Positions 53,722 through 64,000 of a stretch of 64,000 nucleotides of DNA are shown in pieces; the first letter of the stretch is position 1; each line of letters opens with the position of its first letter. The stretch is from CAVRQM01 sp963723455 (GTDB taxonomy: Bacteria; Pseudomonadota; Alphaproteobacteria; Acetobacterales; Acetobacteraceae): positions 372,001 to 436,000 of the forward strand of contig CAVRQM010000005.1 of NCBI GenBank assembly GCA_963723455.1, written 5' to 3'. The translations under genes and the position numbers were made by a program. Below the pieces are notes generated by a model. That model did no database searches. It saw only the letters and a list, made by a program, of their open reading frames with translations, and had not been told where the DNA came from.

Positions 53722-56583
53722 ATGTCGTACACCGCCCCGCTGCAGCCCGGTCCGTTCCCGTCCGATCCAGACGCCGCGCAGGCGCAGCTTGTCGAGGGGC
53801 TGGCGGCACTCGGGCCGCCGGCCAATGTGCCGCGGTCGGATGTGCTGGCGCTGTTCCGCCGGCATCTGGCGCACTTGCAGGCCCATGTGCGCGAGGCGTT
53901 CGAGGCCGGCGACATGGCCGGCCTGAGCGCCGCCCGGCTTCTCGGGCGCCTGACCGACGGACTGATCGCGACCCTGCACGGCCACGCGCGGGCGCTGCAC
54001 GCCCCGGTTGAGGGAGCGCCACGGCTGATGGTGGGCGCCACCGGCGGCTATGGCCGGGGCGTGCTGGCGCCGTTCAGCGACATCGACCTGTTGTTCCTGA
54101 CCGAACCCGATGGCGGCAGCGAGACCGATCCGGCGGCGCTGCGCATCGTCGAGTTCATGCTGTATTTCTTGTGGGATTTCGGGCTGAAGGTCGGTCACGC
54201 GACGCGGTCGGTCGAGGATTGCGTGACCGAGGCGCATGGCGACGTGACCATCCGCACCAGCCTGCTCGATACCCGCCGGGTGGCCGGCGACGCGGCGCTG
54301 TTCGAGGTGTTCTCCGCCCGTTTCCGCGCCGCCTGCACCGAGTTGGGGATGGCCGGTTACTTGGCCGCCAAGGCCGCGGAACGCGAGCTGCGCCATCACC
54401 GCTACGGCGACAGCCCGTTCGTGGTCGAGCCGAACATCAAGGACGGCCGCGGCGGGCTGCGCGACCTGCAGACGCTTTACTGGATGGCGAAATATGTGTT
54501 CGGCATCCGTACGATCATGACGCTGGCCGAAGTCGAGCACGTCTCTGGCGGCCTCATCAGCCAGGCCGAGGGGCGGCTTGCCACCCGTTCGTGGGAGTTC
54601 CTGTGGACCCTGCGCTTCCACCTGCATTACGTCTCCGGCCGCGCCGAGGAGCGGCTGACCTTCGACCTGCAGCCGGTGGTGGGCGCGCGCATGGGCTACA
54701 CGCGGCACGGGCGGCAGGACGGGGTGGAGCGGTTCATGCGCCACTACTTCCTGACCGCGCGCGACGTGACGCGGCTGACGCATGTTCTGGAGCCGGCGCT
54801 GCTACGCGCGGCGCTGGGTCCGCCGGCGATCTCTCCGGTGGCCGATGCGTCGGTGAGCGAGGCCGGCTTCGTGCTGGCCGACGGCAAGCTGCTGCCCGAT
54901 GAGCGGCGGGATTTCCACGACCACCCGATCCAGATGCTGCGCATCCTGCGCGTGGCGCGCGACCGCGGCCTGGCGCTGCATCCGCTGGCGGTGCGCGGGC
55001 TGATCCGCAACGAGCGCCGGGCCGTGCTGCTGCGCGGCGACGCCGAGGCGGCGGCGATCTTCCTGGACCTGCTGTGCGGCCGCAACGAGAACGGCCGCGA
55101 GCCGCCGGCGGGGGCCGCGCGCGCGGACGGCGCGCGCTGGCTGTCGGTGATGAACGAGACCGGGTTCCTCGGCCGCTATCTGCCGGACTGGGCGCGTATC
55201 GTGGGACAGATGCAGTTCGACACCTATCACGTCTTTACCGTCGATGAGCACACGATCGAGGCGGTGCGCGTGCTGGACATGCTGGAGCGCGGCGAGCTGG
55301 CCGAGATCGCGCCGGTATCCTCCGGGCTGATGGACCAGTTGCAGTCGCGCCGCGCGCTGTACATGGCGATCCTGCTGCATGACATCGCCAAGGGACGCGG
55401 CGGCGACCATTCCGAACTCGGCGCTGAGGTGGCGCTGGACGTCTGTCCGGCGCTGGGCATGTCGGCCGAGGAGACCGAGACCGTCAGTTGGCTGGTGCTA
55501 CACCACCTGCTGCTGAGCCAGACCGCGTTCCGCCGCGACATCGACGATCCGAAGACCATTCTGGACATTGCCGAGACGATCCAGTCGCCGGAGCGGCTGC
55601 GCCTGCTGCTGGTGCTGACGGTCGCCGACATGCGCGCGGTGTCGGCGAAGGTGTGGAACGGCTGGAAGGCGACGTTGCTGCGCGAGCTGTACGCGCGCGT
55701 TGCCGAGGTGCTGGCCGGCGGCCTGTCCACCACCGAGCGCGACGTGCGGGTGCGCGACGCCAGGGAGTCCGCGGCGCTGCTGCTGGAGGATTTTTCCGAT
55801 GCCGAGCGCGAGGCGTTCTTCGCACTCGGCTATGCCGGTTACTGGCTGTCGTTCGACCCGGAAAGCCATGCGCGACATGCGCGCCTGATCCGCGATGCCG
55901 AGCAGCGGCGCGCGCCGCTGACGGTCGAGACGCAGCCGCTGCCAGCCCGCGCGGTGACCGAGGTGACGGTCTATGCCGGCGACCATGCCGGGTTGTTCAG
56001 CCGCATCGCCGGCGCGCTGGCGGTGGCGGGGGCGTCGATCGTGGACGCGCGCATCCACACGCTGACCAACGGCATGGCGCTGGACACGTTCTGGGTGCAG
56101 GACGCAGCCGGAGGGGCGTTCGACGCACCGCACCGGCTGGCGCGGCTGTATGTGCTGATCGAGCAGGCGCTGTCCGGCCGCATCCGCCTGGGGGCCGAGA
56201 TCAAGCGCGCGTCACAGGCGCTGCTGGGGCGGCGGATGCGCGCGATCCATGTGCCGCCGCGCGTGGTGATCGACAATCGCGCCAGCAACACCCATACCGT
56301 GCTGGAGGTGAACGGGCGCGACCGTCCCGGCCTGCTGCACGATGTCACCGCGGCGATCAGCGAGCAGGGGCTGCAGATCGCCTCGGCGCATGTCACGACG
56401 TACGGCGTGCGCGCGGTGGACGTGTTCTATGTCAAGGACGTGTTCGGCATGAAGGTCGAGAACGACCGCAAGCTGGCCGCCCTGCGCGAGGCGCTGCTGG
56501 CCGCGCTGGCCAGCCCGGACGAGGCGCCGGCCACACACTCGCCCGCCGCGCCGAAGCGGCGGCGGGCGGCCGACGCGGCATAG
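53722..56583 (+). CDS. glnD: PII uridylyltransferase/uridylyl-removing enzyme GlnD
   Basis: This 953-residue nitrogen sensor has a nucleotidyltransferase domain with GATGGYGRGVLAPFSDIDLL. The GlnD-specific FVVEPNIKDGRGGLRDLQTL follows. An HD hydrolase domain carries ILLHDIAKGRGGDHSELG, and two ACT domains at the C-terminus read VYAGDHAGLFSRIAGALA and VNGRDRPGLLHDVTAAISEQ. It uridylylates PII proteins under nitrogen limitation and reverses this when glutamine binds the ACT domains. It starts 5 bp after mutS and is intact. The basic Ala-rich tail (PKRRRAADAA) is unremarkable. Confidence 0.96.
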   Translation: MSYTAPLQPGPFPSDPDAAQAQLVEGLAALGPPANVPRSDVLALFRRHLAHLQAHVREAFEAGDMAGLSAARLLGRLTDGLIATLHGHARALHAPVEGAPRLMVGATGGYGRGVLAPFSDIDLLFLTEPDGGSETDPAALRIVEFMLYFLWDFGLKVGHATRSVEDCVTEAHGDVTIRTSLLDTRRVAGDAALFEVFSARFRAACTELGMAGYLAAKAAERELRHHRYGDSPFVVEPNIKDGRGGLRDLQTLYWMAKYVFGIRTIMTLAEVEHVSGGLISQAEGRLATRSWEFLWTLRFHLHYVSGRAEERLTFDLQPVVGARMGYTRHGRQDGVERFMRHYFLTARDVTRLTHVLEPALLRAALGPPAISPVADASVSEAGFVLADGKLLPDERRDFHDHPIQMLRILRVARDRGLALHPLAVRGLIRNERRAVLLRGDAEAAAIFLDLLCGRNENGREPPAGAARADGARWLSVMNETGFLGRYLPDWARIVGQMQFDTYHVFTVDEHTIEAVRVLDMLERGELAEIAPVSSGLMDQLQSRRALYMAILLHDIAKGRGGDHSELGAEVALDVCPALGMSAEETETVSWLVLHHLLLSQTAFRRDIDDPKTILDIAETIQSPERLRLLLVLTVADMRAVSAKVWNGWKATLLRELYARVAEVLAGGLSTTERDVRVRDARESAALLLEDFSDAEREAFFALGYAGYWLSFDPESHARHARLIRDAEQRRAPLTVETQPLPARAVTEVTVYAGDHAGLFSRIAGALAVAGASIVDARIHTLTNGMALDTFWVQDAAGGAFDAPHRLARLYVLIEQALSGRIRLGAEIKRASQALLGRRMRAIHVPPRVVIDNRASNTHTVLEVNGRDRPGLLHDVTAAISEQGLQIASAHVTTYGVRAVDVFYVKDVFGMKVENDRKLAALREALLAALASPDEAPATHSPAAPKRRRAADAA

Positions 56584-56594
56584 GCGAGCGGCCG

Positions 56595-57546
56595 TCAGCC
56601 GGCGCTGGCGCGGTCCAACTCCGTCGTGTCGTCCAGATCCAGATCCAGCGTCGTCGCGCGCACCAGGTCGTCAAGCTGATCGAGCCGCGTGGCGCTGGCG
56701 ATCGGCGCGGTGATTCCCGGCCGCGCCATCAGCCAGGCCAGCGCCACCTGCGCCGGCGTGGCGGCCCGGCGCGGCGGCGACCGCATCCAGCGCCGCAAGG
56801 ACGCGGCGGCCGCGCGCATCCAGGTATTTCTGCATGCCCTGGCCACGCGGGCTTTGTCCAAGATCGGCCTCGGAACGGTACTTGCCGGTCAGGAAACCGG
56901 CCGCCAGCGAGAAATACGGGATCACGCCCAGGTTCTCGGCAAGGCAGAGATCGGCGAGCGGACCCTCGAACAGCGGACGCTCGACCAGATTGTAATGCGG
57001 CTGCAGGCATTCGTAGCGCGGCAGACCCTCGCGGGCGCTGACATCGAGTGCCGCACGCAGCCGTTCGGCGGTGTAGTTGGACGCGCCGATCGCCCGCACC
57101 TTGCCCTGCTGAATCAGGGTGGCGAAGGCGCCGAGAGTCTCCTCCAGCGGCGTATCCGCGTCGTCCTGATGCGCCTGGTACAGGTCGATGCGGTCAGTGC
57201 GCAGACGCCGCAGAGAATCTTCGGCCGCGCGCAGGATCTAGTCGCGCGACAGGCCCTTGCGGCCGTCGCCCATGTCCATGCCGACCTTGGTGGCGATCAC
57301 CACCCGATCCCGCTTGCCGCTGCGCGCCAGCCAGTCGCCGATCACCGTCTCGCTCTCGCCGCCGCGATGGCCGGGCGCCCAGATCGAGTACATGTCGGCG
57401 GTGTCGATCGCGGTCAGGCCGGCCTCTGTCATGGCATCAAGCAGCCGGTGCGACATGGCCGCGTCGGCGGTCCAGCCGAACACGTTGCCGCCGACCATGA
57501 GCTTCGGGATGGACAGGCCGGAGCGGCCGAGATGACGATGCTGCAT
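56595..57546 (-). pseudogene. Aldo/keto reductase, broken by a stop codon and a frame-shift
   Basis: From ATG 57544-57546 the sequence reads RHLGRSGLSIPKLMVGGNVF, AIDTADMYSIWAPGHRGGES (with the catalytic Asp and Tyr) and VVIATKVGMDMGDGRKGLSRD. It then meets TAG at 57238-57240, where a codon such as Tyr is expected. The same frame continues ILRAAEDSLRRLRTDRIDL, YQAHQDDADTPLEETL, RAIGASNYTAERL and NLGVIPYFSLAAGFLTGKY. After about 56780 the rest (ATPAQVALAWLMARPGITAP to the end) is in another frame. It is a YghZ/Tas-type NADPH aldo/keto reductase by sequence. Two independent lesions favour true decay more than the single-shift cases. Confidence 0.85.
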
Positions 57547-57579
57547 GGAGGAGTCCCCCGCTTTTGAAGTGATTGGACG

Positions 57580-57879
57580 CTACTCTACATGCGCGCCGGG
57601 CACATGGTAGTAGGTCCGGGTCAGCGGGTCGGCGCTGCCCAGGCCGAGCATCACGATCAACCAGAAGATCGCCGCCACCGCGAAGCCGCGCACGATGTTG
57701 GGACCGCGCTGCACCTCCATGAACATCGTCGCCACCACCAGCGCCATCAGCACAGCGGGAATGATGATCAGCGGCCGCAGCGCGCGCGCCAGCGGCAGGA
57801 AGCTGGCGGCAAACTCGGCCGCGCCAAGCGCGAGCAGCAGCAGCCAGGAGACCAGCAGGCGCGGCAACTCTCGCGGCAT
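57580..57879 (-). CDS. Cytochrome c oxidase subunit IV-type small membrane protein
   Basis: This 99-residue protein begins MPRELPRLLVSWLLLLALGA and has three hydrophobic segments, including RPLIIIPAVLMALVVATMFM and GFAVAAIFWLIVMLGLG. It matches the prokaryotic COX4/CtaF-like subunit found at the end of caa3-type oxidase operons. The ATG at 57877-57879 shares one base with the coxC stop (TGATG). An upstream in-frame start at 57924 is less likely. It stabilises the oxidase in related systems. Confidence 0.8.
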   Translation of the reverse strand: MPRELPRLLVSWLLLLALGAAEFAASFLPLARALRPLIIIPAVLMALVVATMFMEVQRGPNIVRGFAVAAIFWLIVMLGLGSADPLTRTYYHVPGAHVE

Positions 57880-58521
57880 CAGCCCCGCCCGACCAGGTAG
57901 ATCAGCGGATACAGCGTGATCCACACGATATCGACGAAGCTCCAGTACAGCCCGACAACGTGGACCGGCGTGTGATAGGCGGGCGAGAACTCGCCGCGGC
58001 GGGCGCGCAGGATCACCCAGGCGACCAGCGCCACGCCCACCGTCATGTGGACGCCATGCAGGGCGGTGCCGATGAAATAGAACACGAAGAACAGCCGCGC
58101 GCCGCCGGCGTCCGCTCCCTTGACCTTGAAATCAGCGATGTTCGGGAAGTCGTGATCGGCGAAGTCGTCATGGTATTCCAGCCCGAACTTCAGCAGCAGG
58201 AACGCCACCCCAGCGCCACGGTCGCGACCAGGCATTGGACCAGCCGCCGCGTGTTGCCGGCGCGGATGAATGCCAGCCCGGTGGCGTAGGTGAAGCTGCT
58301 GGTCACCAGGATCGCCGTGTTCAGCGTGCCGATCCACAGCTCGGTCTCTCTCGCGCCGGCGTCAAAGCCCGAGCGGTTCCAGTGGCGGCAGTAGATCCAG
58401 CTCAGGATCAGGCCGCCGAAGAACAGCACCTCAGTTGCCAGGAACAGCCACATGCCGGCGACCGCGGTCTGCGCCTGATGACGCGGGCTCGGCGTACTGG
58501 AAATCCTGCGGCGCGGCGGCC

Positions 58522-58529
<8 letters not shown>
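57879..58529 (-). pseudogene. coxC: Cytochrome c oxidase subunit III, two frame-shifts
   Basis: Subunit III sequence runs through three frames. ATG 58527-58529 gives SEAAAPQDFQYAEPA. After about 58483 the next frame gives MWLFLATEVLFFGGLILSWI, TGLAFIRAGNTRRLVQCLVA and so on. After about 58212 (a run of four G on the coding strand) the third frame gives VAFLLLKFGLEYHDD, FVFYFIGTALHGVHMTVG and VGLYWSFVDIVWITLYPLIY to 57879. Joining them gives about 216 residues with five to seven membrane segments. The start overlaps the coxA stop by 8 bp. Damage may be sequencing error. Confidence 0.82.
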
Positions 58530-60173
<1,644 letters not shown>

Positions 60174-60177
<4 letters not shown>

Positions 60178-61129
60178 GACTGCTTCTCCGGACCCAGCGA
60201 CTTGATGAAGGCGACCAGCTTGAGCACGTCCTCCTCGCTGATCTGCCCGGCGAAGGACGGCATCACCGGCGCGTAGCTGGCGACCACCTGCTTTTTCGGC
60301 ATCAGGATCGAATCGCGAATGTAGCGGTCGTCGGCGGTGACGATCGTGCCGTCCGACAACGGCACCGGGCTGCCGTACAGCCCGGCGAGCGGCGGCGCGC
60401 GAACCGTGCTGGTGGCCTGGTTGCCGGCCGCGCCATTGCCGCCGTGACAGCCGCCGCAGCCGTAGCGCATGAACAGCGCCTTTCCGGCCACCGCCAGCGT
60501 GTCGGCCGTGCCGTTCTGCTCCAGCCATTTCTGGTAGTCCGCGCCGGGCATGGCGATGATCCGCGCCGCCCATCTTGGCGTGGCTGGTGCCGCAGAGCTG
60601 AGTGCAGAACAGGTGATAGTCGCCCGGCCGATCGGCGGTGAACCACAGGGTCTCGTAGCGGTCCGGCAGCACATCATGCTTGATGCGAAACGCGGGAATG
60701 GCGAAGTCGTGGATCACGTCCTCCGACGTCATCACCAACTCGATCGGCCGGCCGACCGGCAGATGCAGCGCATCGATCTCGCGCTGGCCGCCGACATGCT
60801 CGACTTTCCACATCCACTGCTTGCCGACGACGTAGATCTTCAGCGCGTCGGGCGGCGGCTGGAACTGGCGCACGTAGAGATCGGCGCCCCAGACGAACAG
60901 GCCGAAGAACACCAGCAGGGTCGCCGCGGTCCAGCCGACCTCGATCCGCCAGGTCTTCTGCGCAATCGCGCCGCGGTCGAGCGGGCTGCTGGCGCGGTAT
61001 TTGACAATGTAGAGCAGCATCAGCCCGAAAACGAGCGCCAGCACCGCAAGCGACATCAGCAGCAGCGCCGCCAGCAGGTGATCCACCTCCGCCGCGTTGG
61101 CTCGACGCCTCGGGCAGCGACAGGTTCAT
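60174..61129 (-). pseudogene. coxB: Cytochrome c oxidase subunit II with fused cytochrome c domain, two frame-shifts
   Basis: ATG 61127-61129 gives MNLSLPEASS. After about 61100 the next frame gives VDHLLAALLLMSLAVLALVF and KTWRIEVGWTAATLLVFFGL (two membrane helices). The CuA domain follows, with the ligands in YHLFCTQLCGTSHAKM (C-x3-C-x3-H-x2-M). After about 60568 the next frame gives IIAMPGADYQKWLEQNG and the haem site RYGCGGCHGGNG (CxxCH). It ends VAFIKSLGPEKQS. Fused cytochrome c makes this caa3-type, taking electrons from cytochrome c or directly from a partner complex. The start overlaps the sco1 stop. Confidence 0.85.
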
Positions 61130-61904
61130 GCGCGACGCCGGCCGCGGCGGAAGGCGAGCAGCAGGGTGCCGCCCAGGGTCAGCACGGTCAGCGCCGCGGC
61201 CACGCGCAGCACCTTCACGATGGCCAGCGTGTAGCGGCCGGTGTTCGGATCGAAGTGGAAGCACAGCAGCAGGATCGGCGCTCCGGCAGCGGCGATGCCG
61301 CCGATGTCGGCGCGCGCCACCGCGGCGCGGATGTCGGTGGGCGTGTAGCCGACCCCGAGCAGGTAGCTGGAGACCACGCCGCCGGGCGTCGCGAACACGA
61401 TGCCGGCGGGGTGGACGAACTGCTTGGTCTGCTGGTCCAGCCGGTCGCGAAAGCCGATCGACGCCGCCACCGCCTGCACCGATGCCGCCGGGCCGGTGAG
61501 GAAGTGCCATGCGGCATCGGCGCCCGACTGCGGGTACTGCGCCAGATCCTGCTGCTTCGCCGCCTGCGCGTCGGCGCTGGTCTCCTCGGGGTCGATGCTG
61601 AGGAACGCCAGCGTGTAGTCGCGCCCGGCGACCAGCCCCGTCGCCGCAAGCCCGTGATCATGTCGTCGCGAATGACTCCGCACAGGTTTGGGCAGTGGAA
61701 ATAGCCGAGCGCCAGCACCAGCGGCAGCCCGCGGCCAAGGCCGCCGAGCCGCACCGTGCGCCCGTCGGAGTCGCGCAGCGGCGCATCGAGCGGCAGCCGC
61801 GCGCCGGTGTTCTGGCGATACGCGAAGCCGCTGAGATCGGGCGGCGTCGCCGCCCCGGCGATGCCGGACAGCAGCATCAGCGCGAGCAGGACCAGACATC
61901 TCAT
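61126..61904 (-). pseudogene. SCO1/SenC copper chaperone for CuA, one frame-shift
   Basis: The first frame has a signal peptide (MRCLVLLALMLLSGIAGA), then LDAPLRDSDGRTVRLGGL and the copper site ALGYFHCPNLCGVI (C-x3-C). After about 61650 the second frame continues LVAGRDYTLAFLSIDPEE, PAASVQAVAASIGFRDRLD, and KQFVHPAGIVFATPGG with the conserved His. A C-terminal membrane anchor (LTVLTLGGTLLLAF) ends at 61126. SCO proteins load copper into CuA of subunit II. The start ATG at 61902-61904 overlaps the upstream small gene by 4 bp. Confidence 0.83.
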
Positions 61905-62277
61905 TGCGATCTCCGCGGTTTTGTCGGCCAGCCGGCGATGCCGTCGCGCGCGACATCGCCCATCGCCTGGGCGATCGGGATGTGCACCGCGCCGCGCGCG
62001 CGATCGACCCAGCCGGTGCTGTTCAGCCGCTGCATCTCGACTGCGTAGAAGCGCTGCATGTCTGCGCGCGGGCTGGGCTGCAGCTGCGGCGCGGGGTAGA
62101 TCGGCAACGGCGGACGGATGGTGCGGTCCAGCAACGCGCCGGGAAACGCCCACAGCGTCAGCAGCACGATGGTCGCAAGGGAACTGAGCAGCAGGGCGAA
62201 TGCGCCGGCGATGAACCGCTGGCTGACATCGCTCGGCTCGTGTTGCGCGTCGGGGATGATGCGTCGGTCTCAGCCAT
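61901..62277 (-). pseudogene. Small membrane-anchored protein of the ActF-SCO1 interval, one frame-shift
   Basis: ATG 62275-62277 gives MAETDAS. After about 62258 the next frame gives HEPSDVSQRFIAGAFALLLS, SLATIVLLTLWAFPGALLD (one membrane helix) and then a soluble tail with MQRFYAVEMQRLNSTGWVDR and GAVHIPIAQAMGDVARDGI. It is about 124 residues. I know similar single-helix proteins next to alternative complex III and SCO genes, but not their function. It overlaps actF by 8 bp and sco1 by 4 bp. Confidence 0.65.
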
Positions 62278-63328
62278 GCCGTGCCTCGACCGTCACGCCG
62301 CGCAGCAGACGCGGCGCGCGCAGGGCGATGCCGGCGCCCAACCCGAGCAGCGCCAGCATTGCCGCCGCATCAAGCAGCGACCAGCCGCGCCCCGCGTCCG
62401 GCAGCACGATCCACCAGGCGCGCGGGATCTCGATGGCGACCAGCAGCGCCGCCATCGCCCGCATCGCACGCGCGGACCGCTGCATCTGCGGCCACAGCAG
62501 GACGAAGAACGGCAGCGGGAAATGCAGCCCGGCGATCACCGCGGCGACGGTGCCCCAGCCGCCGGAGGTGCGGCGCGCATACCACGCCGCCTCATGCACA
62601 AGGTCGGACTGCCAGATGATAAGGAACTGCATGAAATCGAGGTAGGCCCACAGCACCAGCAGCCCCAACATCAGCCGACCGAGATCGGCCATCGCGGGCC
62701 GATCCGCGCGACTGGCCGCGAATGTGGCTGCCAGCACCGCGATCGAGAGTGCGAACAGCGCCGCCTCGGTGCCGACCAGCATGCCGTACACGCTGGACTT
62801 GAAGCGCGGCTCCATCGACAGCGTGAAGTCGATCGCGGCGAAGGTGATCGTCAGCGCCAGCAGGATCAGCCCCGGCGGCGCCAGCGCGTGCAGCGCGGCG
62901 TCGGGGTCGTCCTGGCGCAGCGCGCGCAGCGTCAGCGCGCCCAGGCCGAGCCAGACGATCAGATAGACGATGCCGCGCCCGTAGAAGAACGGCGCGTTCA
63001 GGTAGAAGCGGTTGCTCGAGCCCGGATGCGATGTCCGGATGCATCCAGGGATACAGCGCATGCAGCACGAACAGGATCGGCAGCACCGCCGGCAGCAGCA
63101 GCGGCAGGGTCAGCACGCAGGCGACGAGCTGCGGCCGCAGCGCCGCGCCCCAGCGCCCGCCGGTCAGCGCATGGATCAGCAGCAGCGCGATGCTGCCCGA
63201 GCGGCCAGCCGATCCAGCAGGATCAGCGCCGCCAGCCAGGCATGCGGGAACTGTGCGGGGGCGACGATCCAGCCGATCGCTGCGCCCAGCAGGCCGACGA
63301 CGCCCACGCCCCAGGCCGCGCGCTCCAT
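62270..63328 (-). pseudogene. actF: Alternative complex III quinone-binding membrane subunit ActF, two frame-shifts
   Basis: ATG 63326-63328 gives MERAAWGVGVVGLLGAAIGW and FPHAWLAALILLDRLA. After about 63199 the next frame gives IALLLIHALTGGRWGAALRP, LTLPLLLPAVLPILFVLHAL and YPWMHPDIASG. After about 63021 the third frame gives SSNRFYLNAPFFYGRGIVYL, TITFAAIDFTLSMEPRFKSS and YLDFMQFLIIWQSDL to 62270. This is the NrfD-like second membrane subunit of alternative complex III (ten helices). HPD and FAAIDFTLSMEP are family hallmarks. Lesions sit in short G/C runs, so errors are likely. Confidence 0.8.
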
Positions 63329-63338
63329 GCCGCCGGGG

Positions 63339-63829
63339 TCATCGCAGCGCCGCCCGCTGGTCGGGCGCCAGGTCGGCCAGTGTGGCGTCCTGGCTGCGCT
63401 GCAGCGCGCGGATATAGGCGGCGATCGCCCAGCGGTCCGCCGGCTGCACGCGGTTGGCGAAGGAATACATCGCGCCATAGCCGTTGGTGATCACGTCGTA
63501 GAAATGCTGCACCGGCGCAGCGAGCAGCCGCGCCGAGTGATAGGACGGCGGCGGCGGGAAACCGCGCTGCACGATCATGCCGTGGCCGTCGCCCAGCTCC
63601 GAATGGCACGGCGTGCAGTAGATGCGGAACCGTTCCTGTCCGCGCTGCGAGCAGGGCCAGGGTCACCGGCGGCGGCGGCGCGGGCCTGGACTCGAACTCG
63701 ACGGTGTCGAGCGGCATCGGCGCAGGCCCCACCGCCGGCGAATAGGTCTTCTGCTTCGGCTGGTCGATCATGTAGTCGCAGCCGGCCAGCAGCGCCAGCG
63801 CCGCGAGGCAGAGCGCCGCCGCGCCTCAC
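63339..63829 (-). pseudogene. actE: Alternative complex III monohaem cytochrome c lipoprotein ActE, two frame-shifts
   Basis: A GTG at 63827-63829 overlaps the actD stop. After a shift within 63812-63825 the frame gives LCLAALALLAGCDYMIDQPK, a lipoprotein signal with lipobox LAGC. After about 63645 the next frame gives QERFRIYCTPCHSELGDGHG (haem site CTPCH), MIVQRGFPPPPSYHS and FANRVQPADRWAIAAYIRAL (distal Met region), ending at 63339. ActE passes electrons from the complex towards cytochrome c or the oxidase. The restored length is about 160 residues. Confidence 0.8.
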
Positions 63830-64000
63830 GCGGAGAACTCCTCGATGCTGGCGGGCGCAGACGGTCAAGCACGGCGCGGGCGCGCGCGATGCGGGCCGGG
63901 TCCGCCGAGCGGACCGCGACGAACCAGACATCGCGCGAGGCGCGGCGGAAGCCCTCGCACTCATCCACCGGTTGATACAGCTTCGGCATCCGGCAGATCA
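63826..64000 (-). pseudogene. actD: C-terminal end of alternative complex III subunit ActD (partial, one frame-shift)
   Basis: The gene enters from the right edge. It reads PKLYQPVDECEGFRRASRDV, WFVAVRSADPARIARARAVL and DRLRP. After a run at 63853-63855 the next frame ends ASIEEFSA at the TGA 63826-63828. This matches the end of the DUF3341-type ActD subunit. The methionine at 63989 is internal, because the family extends further upstream outside the window. Its stop overlaps the actE start as GTGA. Confidence 0.7.

Overview
This 64 kb window is very GC-rich chromosomal DNA from an alphaproteobacterium. The gene content and gene style best fit the Rhodospirillales/Acetobacteraceae. The main clues are the tsaD//hemD-mitofilin-hemY neighbourhood, an ELM1-type protein, an NfuA-like scaffold, a type III-fold ornithine decarboxylase behind a long structured leader, and an alternative complex III joined to a caa3-type oxidase. 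The genus is inference. No rRNA, tRNA, CRISPR array, integrase or intact insertion sequence was seen.

Layout. Positions 0.2-11.0 kb (minus strand) hold a compact type VI secretion operon in the order tssA, a repeat-built micro-ORF, tssB, tssC, hcp, tagJ, tssE, tssF, tssG, clpV. The membrane-complex and spike genes are not in the window. Positions 11.2-15.1 kb carry an L-2-hydroxyglutarate-type oxidase, an exported 5'-nucleotidase-family phosphoesterase, an NfuA-like Fe-S scaffold and a RutE-type nitroreductase. A minus-strand trio at 15.2-18.6 kb encodes an ELM1-like protein, a large protein of unknown function and a LOG-family protein. Then come a methyltransferase relic (18.8-19.6 kb), an unrecognised 852-residue membrane protein, an RhlE-type helicase, an ArgE-type deacetylase, an aspartoacylase-family hydrolase, and ornithine decarboxylase with its leader. 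A GT39-like membrane protein leads to the tsaD-rlmJ-murJ operon (minus) facing hemD-mitofilin-hemY (plus).

Positions 36.1-44.0 kb form a surface-glycan cluster: an RmlC-like epimerase, two SDR enzymes, a C-methyltransferase-like gene, a glycosyltransferase, glucose-1-phosphate cytidylyltransferase and an RgpF-like protein. A branched-chain-type ABC importer (livG, F, K, H, M) follows at 44.0-48.6 kb. Next are malic enzyme, mutS and glnD. After a broken aldo/keto reductase, the right end (57.6-64.0 kb, minus strand) is one respiratory operon: actD, actE, actF, a small membrane protein, sco1, coxB with a fused cytochrome c, coxA, coxC, coxD. Electrons would pass from quinol through alternative complex III to the caa3 oxidase.

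Quality warning. Many recognisable genes are interrupted by single-base shifts, often in short homopolymers. They include tsaD, which is normally indispensable, and most genes right of 57.8 kb. By contrast, the T6SS operon, maeB, mutS and glnD are intact over long stretches. Some shifts are probably sequencing or assembly errors, so disrupted genes are listed as 'pseudogene' with that caveat. The least explained items are the 15-bp-repeat micro-ORF inside the T6SS operon, the 852-residue and 627-residue unknown proteins, and the ornithine decarboxylase leader.
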